Shown: piece by piece, positions 1 to 6,424 of the stretch
How the letters are laid out: each line of letters opens with the position of its first letter
How positions within the stretch are numbered: position 1 is the first letter of the stretch
Assembly: GCA_025929595.1 (NCBI GenBank)
Contig: JAICQA010000095.1
Location: 1 to 8,862, forward strand
DNA from: Xanthobacteraceae bacterium
GTDB taxonomy: Bacteria; Pseudomonadota; Alphaproteobacteria; Rhizobiales; Xanthobacteraceae
Length of the DNA: 8,862 nucleotides
Reading direction: 5' to 3'
The notes under the pieces: generated by a model
Told to the model about the DNA's origin: nothing
Seen by the model: the letters and a program-made list of their open reading frames with translations, nothing else
The model's database searches: none
Made by a program: the position numbers and the translations under genes

Positions 1-270
1 AATGTCGTTCACCGTGAGCTCGACGCCCATCCTGGCGAGATCGTCGAGCTCGAATTTTGCCGTCCGCCCCCCGCCGATCTCGAGCACCTGGCGCGCGCCG
101 TTGCGCTCGATCAGATGGCGCAGCACGCATTCGTAATTATCCCAGCCCCACTCGTCGGAGTTTTGCACGCCGAGTTCTGCGAGTGCTCTTGCGAGAAGCG
201 CGCGTTCACTTCCGCGCTCGGAAAAGCGCGCGCCGGAAACGGCAATGGGCGCGGCGACGGTGGTGGACAT
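1..270 (-). CDS. SAM-dependent methyltransferase-like protein, N-terminal part (cut by window edge)
   Basis: Reading the minus strand from ATG at 270 gives 90 uninterrupted codons that run off the left edge, so the C-terminus is missing. The visible protein starts MSTTVAAPIAVSG and carries the stretch DEWGWDNYECVLRHLIE, then VLEIGGGR at about residues 66-73, then VELTVNDI at the edge. A hydrophobic strand ending in E-I-G-G-G followed by a second strand ending in an acidic residue is what motif I and the following strand of a Rossmann-fold class I methyltransferase look like. That is inference from the motif; the substrate cannot be told. The frame stays open upstream to a TAA at 418-420, and a TTG at 322-324 could add 18 residues, but neither start has a strong ribosome binding site. 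ATG is preferred. The gene diverges from the GNAT gene on the plus strand. It could also be another Rossmann-fold protein. Confidence 0.7.
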   Translation of the reverse strand, partial: MSTTVAAPIAVSGARFSERGSERALLARALAELGVQNSDEWGWDNYECVLRHLIERNGARQVLEIGGGRTAKFELDDLARMGVELTVNDI

Positions 271-588
271 GCGTGGATGCTCTACGCGCTGGTTCGGATC
301 ATCGTCTACATCCTGCCACGGCAATTCTCTGATCTGTCTTAATGCGAGCGGAGAAACACGCGCCCGCCGCCGATGCCCGCAACACCGCAGACTTTCCGCA
401 ATCGATTTGAGCGCACGTTAACCATCACCGGCGCCCGCGGCCTGTTCACCGTATCCCGGCTATCTCGGCAACCCAATTGTTTACCCGGATATGTTGCATT
501 CAATGCCGCGTACCGCGCATTTTCGCGGTGCGCACCGTTGAGCCAATTTCGGGGTGAAGGTTTGCTGGACGCATTGACGCACCGCTCC
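271..588. other. Divergent intergenic region without a supported gene
   Basis: About 318 bases lie between the two divergent starts. The plus-strand frame of the downstream GNAT gene is open here from an ATG at 373, but the residues it encodes look like random translation and no binding site supports that start. The minus-strand frame of the methyltransferase is open to 420. There is a hairpin at 512-529. Only weak promoter-like hexamers are seen, for example on the minus strand TTGGGT and TACGGT spaced by 17. Promoters for both genes must lie here if each is transcribed alone, but none can be assigned firmly. Confidence 0.5.
512..529. repeat. Inverted repeat upstream of the GNAT gene
   Basis: ACCGCG (512-517) and CGCGGT (524-529) are perfect reverse complements separated by CATTTT. 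The repeat lies about 60 bases before the GNAT start, so it may be a hairpin in the leader or a dyad operator. A 6-base stem in GC-rich DNA can also arise by chance. Confidence 0.3.
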
Positions 589-1812
589 ATGACACCAGTC
601 ACGTCCTTCCGGATCGAGGTGACGTCAGATATCGGCGATCTCGCCGATTGCTGGCCGACCACGGTCGAGCATGGCGAGGCGCATTGCTATCCGTTCCAAT
701 ATGCCGACCTCCTGCGCATCTGGTGCGAAACGATCGGCCGCGCGCGGCAGATCGAGCCCGTCTTTGTCGCCGTCCGCTCTCATGGCCAAAAGCCGCTTAT
801 GCTACTCGCATTTGGCATCGAGCGCACGAACGGCGTGCGCATCCTGAGTTTCCTCGACGGCGGTGTCAGCGACTACAACGCGCCCGTTCTGTTCCCCGAC
901 GTAAAGGGCCTCCGCTTCGACGCGGCCGACTTCTGGCAGCGTTTGCAGCCCCATCTACCGTCATATGATCTCGCGCTTCTTGAGAAAATGCCGGCGGAGA
1001 TCGACGGCATCGCGAACCCGCTCGCCCCGCTCGCGACCTGCAATCGTCCGGAGTCCTGTCACCACGTCACGCTGCAAGGCGAGTGGAAGGAATTTGAAGC
1101 AAAAAAGATTCCGAGCCTGCGCGATTCCCGTCGCCGCCAGCGCAACCTGGAGAAGCGCGCCAATATCCGCTTCAGCATCGCCGACACGCATCAGGAACGT
1201 CAGCGCGTCTTCGACGCACTCGTCCGCATGAAGCGCAAGCGCTTCGCCGACACGGCGGCGCACGACATCTTCGCAGATCCGGGCTACCTCCAGTTTTACG
1301 CCGATGCGACACGCAAGCTCGGCCCAGGCGGTGCCGTGCAGGTCAGCGCACTCTATGCCGGCGACCGTGTCATCGCCGCCAACTGGGGCCTCTACAGCAA
1401 CGGCCACTATATCGACCTCGTGCCAGGCTACGAGGCCGGTGAATGGCGCCCCTTCGCGCCGGGCCGTCTGCTCGCGGAGTGGCTCCTTCGGCAGCACCTC
1501 GAGCGTGGCGACACCGTTTTCGATTACGGTATCGGCGACGAGCCGTACAAATTCGGATACTGCGACCAGCATTCGCTGCTCGGAGACGCTTATCTCCCCG
1601 TTACGGCGAAGGGCATCGCCTACAATCGGTTGCTCCAGCTTCAGCTCGCCGCAAAAGCAAAGCTTCGTGAGACGCGGATTGGACCGGCGCTGAAGGCCGC
1701 TCGCAGCCTGATCTCGCGCATTACCCAGAGCCGCACCGCGCCCGTGCTTGGCGACACCACGTCGGCCTGGGTCGCGCTGATCGGCTCGGTTTCCCTCGCC
1801 ATCGACGTCTAA
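589..1812 (+). CDS. FemAB/CelD-like GNAT family N-acyltransferase (BioF2-like / Acetyltransf_6 type)
   Basis: This 407-residue protein resembles the large two-lobed GNAT proteins annotated as CelD or BioF2-like acetyltransferases, which move an acyl or aminoacyl group onto an amine. Seen in the sequence: an N-terminal lobe with PVFVAVRSHG and the ILSFLDGGVSDYNAPVL stretch (about 85-101), a basic segment LRDSRRRQRNLEKR (177-190), a core strand VSALYAGDRVIAANWGLY (252-269), and the hallmark FDYGIGDEPYKFGYC (311-325), close to the F-D-F/Y-G-x-G-D-E-x-Y-K motif of this family. The substrate is unknown; roles in polysaccharide or envelope modification are known for relatives. There is no signal peptide, so it is probably cytoplasmic. 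ATG 589 is chosen because family-like sequence begins there. TTG 574 lies 13 bases after GGTGAAGG and is a real alternative; an upstream ATG at 373 would add 72 residues that look non-coding. The gene appears monocistronic and ends at a hairpin. Confidence 0.85.
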   Translation: MTPVTSFRIEVTSDIGDLADCWPTTVEHGEAHCYPFQYADLLRIWCETIGRARQIEPVFVAVRSHGQKPLMLLAFGIERTNGVRILSFLDGGVSDYNAPVLFPDVKGLRFDAADFWQRLQPHLPSYDLALLEKMPAEIDGIANPLAPLATCNRPESCHHVTLQGEWKEFEAKKIPSLRDSRRRQRNLEKRANIRFSIADTHQERQRVFDALVRMKRKRFADTAAHDIFADPGYLQFYADATRKLGPGGAVQVSALYAGDRVIAANWGLYSNGHYIDLVPGYEAGEWRPFAPGRLLAEWLLRQHLERGDTVFDYGIGDEPYKFGYCDQHSLLGDAYLPVTAKGIAYNRLLQLQLAAKAKLRETRIGPALKAARSLISRITQSRTAPVLGDTTSAWVALIGSVSLAIDV

Positions 1813-1832
1813 GGCCGCCTCGCGGGCGGCCT
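1812..1832. terminator. Hairpin between convergent GNAT and MerR genes
   Basis: AGGCCGCC (1812-1819) and GGCGGCCT (1825-1832) form an 8-base-pair stem with the 5-base loop TCGCG, starting at the stop codon of the GNAT gene and ending 32 bases before the end of the converging MerR gene. No clear T-run follows on either strand, so it is a probable but non-canonical bidirectional terminator. Confidence 0.5.
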
Positions 1833-1863
1833 CTACGGTCGTGAGATCGGTGCAACGAGTCGT

Positions 1864-2631
1864 TTAGGCCGGTTCTTCGCGCCCGGCGTCGAGCAGGCGC
1901 TTGCATTCGCCGAGCTCGAACAACGTCGCCTTCAAGAGCCGTACGGCCTCCGCCGACAGCCGCGACGTATCACCGCCGACGACCCGCGACTCCACGGGCC
2001 GGATAAAGGACTGTGGTCGGATGGCACCCGCCGTCTCGGGCTCGCCCTGCGGACGCGGCGCGAGCCGCGTCGCCATCTCCGCCGGGCTCAGTTGCGCCGG
2101 CGCGCGGCGGAACGGAAACGGCGGCATCTCTTCGTCTGAATCGGTATCGACCGCCGAACGCTGCTGCGGGATTGGCACCTCGACGACGCGCGGCAGGTCC
2201 GGCGTAGGACGGCTGGAGCGCAGCGAAGGCAAAAGATCGATCAGCGCCATGCCGCCGTCGCGCGGTGCGGAGGGACGATCGTCCACGGTGCCGCCCGCGC
2301 GAAACCCGGAATTGAAACCGGGCGCCGGCTTGGGCGCGTCCACTTCCGCTGAACGGCCGATCGATTGCACATGCCGCACACCCTGCTCGCGCAGGATCTG
2401 CTGCACGCCGCGGATCGTGTAGCCGTCTCCGTACAGGAGATGCCGGATGCCGCGCAGGAGATCGATGTCGTCGGGCCGGTAGTAGCGCCGTCCCCCGCCG
2501 CGCTTCAGCGGCTTGATCTGGGCAAAGCGCGTTTCCCAGAAGCGCAGAACGTGCTGTGGCAGGTCGAGGTCTTCAGCCACCTCGCTGATGGTGCGAAAGG
2601 CATCGGGTCCTTTTTCCACCGCCAGTCCCAC
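1864..2631 (-). CDS. MerR family transcriptional regulator
   Basis: This is a 255-residue DNA-binding protein. Residues about 13-85 are a MerR winged-helix domain: FRTISEVAEDLDLPQHVLRF is the helix-turn-helix, followed by WETRFAQIKPLKRGGGRRYY (the wing) and DIDLLRGIRHLLYGDGYTIRGVQQIL. The middle, about 90-220, is rich in Pro, Arg, Ser and Gly and is probably disordered. A short helix LSAEAVRLLKATLFELGECKRLLDAGR closes the protein. The coiled-coil and cysteine-bearing effector domain of classical metal-sensing MerR proteins is absent; the only cysteine is near the C-terminus, so metal sensing is unlikely. The start is GTG at 2631, preceded by GAGGGA about 6 bases away and overlapping the ihfA stop. 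It is 9 bases downstream of ihfA, so the two are probably co-transcribed. This pairing is conserved in alphaproteobacteria; the target genes are unknown. Confidence 0.88.
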   Translation of the reverse strand: MGLAVEKGPDAFRTISEVAEDLDLPQHVLRFWETRFAQIKPLKRGGGRRYYRPDDIDLLRGIRHLLYGDGYTIRGVQQILREQGVRHVQSIGRSAEVDAPKPAPGFNSGFRAGGTVDDRPSAPRDGGMALIDLLPSLRSSRPTPDLPRVVEVPIPQQRSAVDTDSDEEMPPFPFRRAPAQLSPAEMATRLAPRPQGEPETAGAIRPQSFIRPVESRVVGGDTSRLSAEAVRLLKATLFELGECKRLLDAGREEPA

Positions 2632-2640
2632 GGGTTTCCC

Positions 2641-2949
2641 TCAGCGCTTCTTGTCGTGGCGATCGTTGATTCGGCTCTTTAATATATTCGATGGTTTGAA
2701 CACCATCACCCTCCTCGGCTCGATCGGGACTTCTTCGCCGGTCTTGGGGTTGCGGCCGATGCGCCGCCCTTTTTGCCGAACGATGAACGATCCGAAGGAC
2801 GAAAGTTTGACGTTCTCGCCCCGCGCCAGGCAGTCGGTCAGTTCCCGCAGCACCAGCTCGACGAGCGCCGCCGATTCGGTCCGCGACAGCCCCACCTTCT
2901 GGTAAACGACCTCGCTGAGATCCGCCCGTGTAATGGTCATGCCCGCCAT
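2641..2949 (-). CDS. ihfA: Integration host factor subunit alpha
   Basis: This 102-residue member of the HU/IHF family is one half of the IHF heterodimer, which bends DNA sharply at specific sites and shapes transcription, replication and recombination. The N-terminal helices are TRADLSEVVYQKVGLSRTES and LVELVLRELTDCL. The family core VKLSSFGSFIVRQKGRR (48-63) precedes the DNA-inserting arm GRNPKTGEEVPIEPRRVMVF (65-84), whose Pro68 in RNPKTG corresponds to the intercalating proline. The arm and the N-terminus fit the alpha rather than the beta subunit or HU. ATG 2949 is preferred because AGAGGGGG lies just upstream; ATG 2940 would remove three residues. The basic tail DRHDKKR is usual in alphaproteobacteria. 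It sits behind its own promoter-like region (2999-3053), downstream of fabH on the same strand, and leads into the MerR gene. Confidence 0.95.
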   Translation of the reverse strand: MAGMTITRADLSEVVYQKVGLSRTESAALVELVLRELTDCLARGENVKLSSFGSFIVRQKGRRIGRNPKTGEEVPIEPRRVMVFKPSNILKSRINDRHDKKR

Positions 2950-2998
2950 GCCAGCCCCCTCTAAATTGTGGCGGTTCGTCTATCTTTCTGTTTTACAA

Positions 2999-3027
2999 AC
3001 GATATTCAGGACCGCGGCAGCGGTCAA
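2999..3027 (-). promoter_or_regulatory. Probable sigma-70-type promoter of ihfA
   Basis: On the minus strand TTGACC (3027-3022) and TATCGT (3004-2999) are separated by exactly 17 bases and lie about 50 bases before the ihfA start. The -35 box matches the consensus at 5 of 6 positions and the -10 box at 4 of 6. A perfect inverted repeat lies inside the spacer and overlaps the -35 box. It is the best promoter candidate in the gap after fabH; the start site has not been shown. Confidence 0.55.
3010..3025. repeat. Perfect inverted repeat in the ihfA promoter (operator candidate)
   Basis: GACCGC (3010-3015) and GCGGTC (3020-3025) are perfect reverse complements around GGCA. The repeat overlaps four bases of the predicted -35 box and fills part of the spacer, a typical place for a repressor or a MerR-type activator site. 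It is followed by no T-run, so it does not look like a terminator. Operator function is inferred from position only. Confidence 0.4.
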
Positions 3028-3035
3028 CCAAATAG

Positions 3036-3053
3036 ACAAGCATAAACAAGCAT
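3036..3053. repeat. Direct repeat ACAAGCAT, 10-bp phased, upstream of the ihfA -35
   Basis: ACAAGCAT occurs at 3036-3043 and again at 3046-3053, a spacing of exactly 10 bases, about one helical turn. It begins 9 bases upstream of the predicted -35 box and lies in a locally AT-rich patch. The arrangement suits a regulator binding as a tandem dimer on one face of the DNA, but no known box is recognised. Confidence 0.4.
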
Positions 3054-3120
3054 CTGTCAGGGGTGGGCGCTACGAAAGCAGCGTGCTTCATCGGCGGAGC
3101 CAGCGCGCGCAAGGATTCCC

Positions 3121-3145
3121 GTGTGCTGCGGCTTTGCAGTCACAC
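3121..3145 (-). terminator. Imperfect hairpin directly after fabH
   Basis: GTGTGCTGC (3121-3129) pairs with GCAG and CACAC (3136-3139 and 3141-3145) with one bulged T at 3140 and the loop GGCTTT. On the minus strand it starts immediately after the fabH TGA. No T-run follows, so it may be a weak terminator or an mRNA 3'-end stabiliser separating fabH from ihfA. Confidence 0.4.
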
Positions 3146-4114
3146 TCACCATCGAATAAGCGCCGATCCCCAGGTAAAGCCGCCGCCCATCGCTTCCAGA
3201 AGCACCAAATCGCCCTTCTTGATGCGCCCATCCTCGCTCGCAACCGAAAGCGCGAGCGGAATCGACGCCGCCGATGTGTTGCCGTGCCGATCGACCGTCG
3301 TCACGATCTTCTCGGCGGCAATGCCGAGCTTGTGCGCGCTTCCGTCGATGATTCGCTTGTTCGCCTGATGGGGCACGAACCAGTCCACGTCGCTCGCATT
3401 GTACCCCGTCACAGCAAAAGCATCCTCGATCACGTCCGTGATCATGCCGATGGCGTGGCGAAACACTTCGCGTCCTTCCATGCGCAGGTGTCCGACGGTG
3501 CCGGTGGAAGACGGACCGCCGTCGACATAGAGCTTCGCGCGATGCCGTCCGTCGGAGCGGAGCTTCGTGGTCAGCACGCCCCGCTCGCCCGAATCCGAGC
3601 TTGCCTCGAGCACCACGGCACCCGCCCCGTCGCCGAACAAGACGCACGTCCCGCGGTCGGACCAGTCGAGAATCCGCGAGAAGGTTTCCGCCCCGATCAC
3701 CAGCGCGCACTTGAAGTCGCCGCTGCGCAGGAATTGATCGGCGGTCGCCAGCGCGAACACGAAGCCCGAGCACACCGCCTGCATGTCGAAGGCAGCACCG
3801 CGCGTGATGCCGAGCCCGTCCTGGATGGTCACGGCGGTTGCGGGAAAGGTCTGGTCCGGTGTCGACGTCGCGAGCACGATCAGGTCGATTGCATCCGCGC
3901 CGATACCGGCATTCTTGAGCGCCGCGCGCGCCGCCGCCAGCCCAAGATCGGACGTTTTCTCCCCGTCGGCCGCGATGTGCCGCTCACGAATGCCCGTGCG
4001 CTGCACGATCCATTCGTCGGACGTGTCCACCTTCTTGGCGAGGTCGGCATTGGTGAGGGTGTGCGCAGGCAGATAGCCGCCCACACCGCGGACAACCGAG
4101 CGAATTTTACTCAC
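3146..4114 (-). CDS. fabH: Beta-ketoacyl-ACP synthase III
   Basis: FabH condenses an acyl-CoA starter, usually acetyl-CoA, with malonyl-ACP and so begins each fatty-acid chain in the type II pathway. The 322-residue length is normal. The catalytic triad is visible: Cys115 in MQAVCSGFVFAL, His249 in FVPHQANKRII and Asn279 in HGNTSAAS. Other family hallmarks are DEWIVQRTGIRERH (33-46), STPDQTFPATA (84-94), GDGAGAVVLE (161-170) and the C-terminal LLEAMGGGFTWGSALIRW. HQANKRI also forms part of the ACP-docking region in the family. The start is GTG at 4114, which shares GTGA with the end of plsX (4-base overlap), so translation is probably coupled. Following plsX directly is the common bacterial order. 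The starter preference (acetyl or branched) cannot be read from this sequence. Confidence 0.96.
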   Translation of the reverse strand: MSKIRSVVRGVGGYLPAHTLTNADLAKKVDTSDEWIVQRTGIRERHIAADGEKTSDLGLAAARAALKNAGIGADAIDLIVLATSTPDQTFPATAVTIQDGLGITRGAAFDMQAVCSGFVFALATADQFLRSGDFKCALVIGAETFSRILDWSDRGTCVLFGDGAGAVVLEASSDSGERGVLTTKLRSDGRHRAKLYVDGGPSSTGTVGHLRMEGREVFRHAIGMITDVIEDAFAVTGYNASDVDWFVPHQANKRIIDGSAHKLGIAAEKIVTTVDRHGNTSAASIPLALSVASEDGRIKKGDLVLLEAMGGGFTWGSALIRW

Positions 4115-5169
4115 GATGCGGCCCGATCTTCCGTCACGTCGGGGATACGGTTTTCCGCATGGCCGATTGCCTTGGCGATGCGCGACACCAGTTCATGGCG
4201 GGCGACGTCGTAGCCGATGTCGATCGCACTCGCGAATCCTTCCGCATCCGTGCCGCCGTGACTCTTCACCACCAGCCCGTTCAGGCCGAGGAAGACGCCG
4301 CCATTCACCTTGCGCGGGTCGACCTTGTCGGAAACCGCGCGAAACGCTCCGCGCGCCAGCAGATAGCCGAGTTGCGCCCGCCAGGTCCGGCGCATCGCCG
4401 CGCGCAGATATTCGCCGATCTGCTTCGCCGTGCCTTCCGCTGCCTTCAGCGCAATGTTGCCCGCAAAACCTTCCGTCACCACGACGTCCACCGTTCCACG
4501 CCCCAAATCGTCGCCCTCGACAAATCCGTGATACTCGAAATCCTGCGAATTCATTTCACGCAGGAGCCGTCCTGCCTCTCGAACTTCCTCAACGCCTTTG
4601 ATCTCTTCGACGCCGACATTAAGCAGCCCCACCGTTGGCCGCTCATGGCCAAACACGATACGCGCCATCGCCGCGCCCATCATCGCCATATCGACCAGAT
4701 GCGGCGCATCCGCGCCGATCGACGCGCCGAGATCGAGCGCGATGCTCTCTCCGCGCAGCGTCGGCCAGATGCCTGCAATCGCAGGCCGGTCCACCCCCGG
4801 CAACATCTTGAGGCAGATCTTGGCCATCGCCATCAATGCGCCGGTGTTGCCGGCCGACACCGCGACATCGGCTTCGCCATGCCTCACCGCATCGATCGCC
4901 AACCACATGGATGAATTGCGCCGTCCATAACGCAGCGCCTGACTCGGCTTGTCGTCCATCCGGATCGCCACGTCGGTATGGATGACCTTGGCCGCGCCGC
5001 GCAGCCCGGACCGCGCACTGAGCAGCGGATCGATCAGCGCCTCATCGCCATATAACAAAAACGTGGAGTCGGGCCGCCGCTGATGCGCGATTTCGGCCCC
5101 GGCCACGGTCACATCCGGACCGTGATCGCCTCCCATGGCATCGAGCGCCACTCGCACAGGTCGGTTCAT
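4111..5169 (-). CDS. plsX: Phosphate acyltransferase PlsX
   Basis: PlsX turns acyl-ACP and phosphate into acyl-phosphate, the donor used by PlsY to start phospholipid synthesis; it is a peripheral membrane enzyme. The 352-residue protein shows the family blocks in order: VALDAMGGDHGPD near the start (7-19), RMDDKPSQALR (70-80), VAVSAGNTGALMAMA (102-116), DRPAIAGIWPT (127-137), ALDLGASIGADAPHL (144-158), LLNVGVEEIKG (182-192) and VVVTEGFAGNIALK (228-241), then KVNGGVFLGLNGLVVKSHG near the C-terminus. ATG 5169 is chosen as the conserved start region; an in-frame TTG at 5181 adds MFPL and cannot be excluded, as neither has a clear binding site. It overlaps fabH by 4 bases. A promoter-like pair lies just upstream in the gap after the DUF177 gene. 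Confidence 0.95.
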   Translation of the reverse strand: MNRPVRVALDAMGGDHGPDVTVAGAEIAHQRRPDSTFLLYGDEALIDPLLSARSGLRGAAKVIHTDVAIRMDDKPSQALRYGRRNSSMWLAIDAVRHGEADVAVSAGNTGALMAMAKICLKMLPGVDRPAIAGIWPTLRGESIALDLGASIGADAPHLVDMAMMGAAMARIVFGHERPTVGLLNVGVEEIKGVEEVREAGRLLREMNSQDFEYHGFVEGDDLGRGTVDVVVTEGFAGNIALKAAEGTAKQIGEYLRAAMRRTWRAQLGYLLARGAFRAVSDKVDPRKVNGGVFLGLNGLVVKSHGGTDAEGFASAIDIGYDVARHELVSRIAKAIGHAENRIPDVTEDRAAS

Positions 5170-5241
5170 CAGGGGAAACAAGGGCCCGCAGACCCCGCCT
5201 CATGCTTGGCAAATCGCCCGGCCGCCGGCCAGTTCAGAACG

Positions 5242-5269
5242 ACAATAGCCCGAAGCCCGCCGGACACAA
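5242..5269 (-). promoter_or_regulatory. Candidate internal promoter for plsX-fabH
   Basis: On the minus strand TTGTGT (5269-5264) and TATTGT (5247-5242) are 16 bases apart, about 70 bases before plsX. The -10 box has T-A-T and the final T; the -35 box keeps only TTG. The gap also holds a weak hairpin after the DUF177 gene (CCGC 5274-5277 with GCGG 5283-5286) followed by CCTTTTGTG on the minus strand, which could attenuate read-through. Low certainty. Confidence 0.3.
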
Positions 5270-5290
5270 AAGGCCGCAAGTGGCGGTAAG

Positions 5291-5830
5291 TCATTGCTTT
5301 TTGCCGTTTTGACCCGGCTTCAGCTTGGCCAGCGCCGCAAACGGCGAAGCCTCTTTGCCCTCGTCTTCTTCGGCCGGGGCTCTGAATTCGGCCCCCGGCT
5401 TGCGCGGATAAGGGTCGACCGAGAGAGTCAGGAATTCCGCCACCAGCGCCGCCAGATCGATCTCGCCGCCAACAATCGGCTCGGGCGGATCCTCGCCGAC
5501 AATCTCTTCGCTGACAGGGCCGCGCGCGGCGATCGCTTCCTCGGGCTCAAAGAGAAGTAAGACCTTCTCCTCGATGTAGTTGTCGAACGGCTCGAGCGTC
5601 ACGACGCAGTTCTGCCGCACGGTCGCTTGCAGCAAGCCCCGAACTTCCGCCCCTGCCTTGCCCTGTGGCCGGACATCGAGCTTTGCAATCAACTTCGGTA
5701 CGGCAAGCACGCCCGCCTGCTCCGCCAGTTCTGCGCGCGCGGCAAGGTCGGGCACGAGCTCGTATTCCTTCCCCTGCGGCGGAAGGTCGGAAATCGTGAT
5801 GGGCTCTCTCCAGTTCAGTTCTGTGTTCAT
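5291..5830 (-). CDS. yceD: DUF177 family protein, YceD-like 23S rRNA accumulation factor
   Basis: The 179-residue acidic protein belongs to the YceD/DUF177 family, whose E. coli and plant members are needed for normal 23S rRNA accumulation; the biochemical mechanism is unknown. Seen here: NWREPITISDLPPQGKEYEL at the N-terminus, the family core GLLQATVRQNCVVTLEPFDNYIEE (about 65-88), an acidic linker EEIVGEDPPEPIVGGEIDLAALVAEFL (108-134), and the conserved SVDPYPRKPGAEF (137-149). The tail KLKPGQNGKK is basic. In many bacteria the gene precedes rpmF, plsX and fabH; here plsX follows without rpmF, which is usual in alphaproteobacteria. ATG 5830 shares ATGA with the end of the upstream chaperone gene, a sign of coupled translation. 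Confidence 0.9.
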   Translation of the reverse strand: MNTELNWREPITISDLPPQGKEYELVPDLAARAELAEQAGVLAVPKLIAKLDVRPQGKAGAEVRGLLQATVRQNCVVTLEPFDNYIEEKVLLLFEPEEAIAARGPVSEEIVGEDPPEPIVGGEIDLAALVAEFLTLSVDPYPRKPGAEFRAPAEEDEGKEASPFAALAKLKPGQNGKKQ

Positions 5831-6363
5831 GTCTGCACGCTCGCAGGATTAGGAAACTCGATCACGCCGTCCGCGATGGCGTCCACGTTCTGCGACGCCA
5901 GTTCCCTGACGGCGCTACGCACATAGTGCGCGAGTTGCGTCGCACCAGCGGCGGTCTGGCCTGCGTAGATATTGCGCTGCAAAGCCGCCGCAAGCTGCTC
6001 GTCGCCTGCGTGCGCAAGGGCCTCGTCGTACACGGCCGCGCGGCCGTAGAACGCCTCACCCATCGCGCGCATCCTTTTGGGCACCGCCAGATCGCCGATC
6101 CCGATCTCGCGCAGGCTCGCGTCCATATCGCCGACAAAACGGTCGAACACATCCTGCCCGACTTTGCGTATGGATTCATGCTCCGCCGCGAGCCGACGAA
6201 ACAGCAAATGCACGTGCAGCACGAGCATGTCGAAGCGGCCCTCGATCGTATCGGGTACGGCCAACGTGCCGTAGAAAAACGGGTCGCGCGCCTGCGCCAC
6301 GATCACGCCATAGAGGCGATCAATGGTTTCTTCGTGCTTGCGGCGCTTGGCGCTCAGGAACAT
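5827..6363 (-). CDS. Ubiquinol-cytochrome c chaperone family protein (CBP3-like)
   Basis: The 178-residue protein matches the bacterial relatives of mitochondrial Cbp3/UQCC1, which help synthesise and assemble cytochrome b of complex III. Family features seen are LYGVIVAQARDPFFYGTLAVPD (17-38), the helical stretch RFDMLVLHVHLLFRRL (43-58), and QDVFDRFVGDMDASLREIGIGDL followed by VPKRMRAMGEAFYGRAAVYDEAL (69-115). The C-terminal half is helical and less conserved. There is no signal peptide or membrane segment, so it should act at the inner face of the cytoplasmic membrane. ATG 6363 gives the family's usual start; no strong binding site is visible before it. It is first in the minus-strand run to yceD (4-base overlap), plsX and fabH, and diverges from bamE. 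A direct role in bc1 assembly in this organism is inferred from the family. Confidence 0.88.
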   Translation of the reverse strand: MFLSAKRRKHEETIDRLYGVIVAQARDPFFYGTLAVPDTIEGRFDMLVLHVHLLFRRLAAEHESIRKVGQDVFDRFVGDMDASLREIGIGDLAVPKRMRAMGEAFYGRAAVYDEALAHAGDEQLAAALQRNIYAGQTAAGATQLAHYVRSAVRELASQNVDAIADGVIEFPNPASVQT

Positions 6364-6395
6364 GAACGAAGGTTAATCCACTCAGGCTGGCGGCG

Positions 6396-6424
6396 TTGCG
6401 TTTCCACGATGCGCGGGGTACTTG
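6396..6424 (+). promoter_or_regulatory. Candidate bamE promoter
   Basis: TTGCGT (6396-6401) and TACTTG (6419-6424) are 17 bases apart and about 43 bases before the preferred bamE start. The match is moderate for the -35 and weak for the -10 box. It overlaps the oppositely directed candidate for the chaperone gene. Confidence 0.3.

Noticed and set aside
373..588. 72-residue N-terminal extension of the GNAT protein from ATG 373
   Set aside because: It has no supporting ribosome binding site, no family-like sequence, and a composition like random translation; starts at 574 or 589 fit better.
339..662. Minus-strand open frame of 107 codons across the divergent gap
   Set aside because: It overlaps the start of the GNAT gene antisense, has no recognisable motif, and stops before the methyltransferase gene.
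3010..3025. Reading the inverted repeat as the fabH terminator
   Set aside because: It is about 120 bases beyond the fabH stop, has only a 6-base stem and lacks a T-run, and it sits exactly within a promoter-like spacer for ihfA.
2933..4213. Plus-strand open frame of 426 codons antisense to ihfA's 5' end and fabH
   Set aside because: It lies opposite fabH, which carries a complete catalytic triad, and opposite its upstream region. Its product is Arg/His-rich with no recognisable domain, as expected from reading the complement of GC-rich coding DNA.
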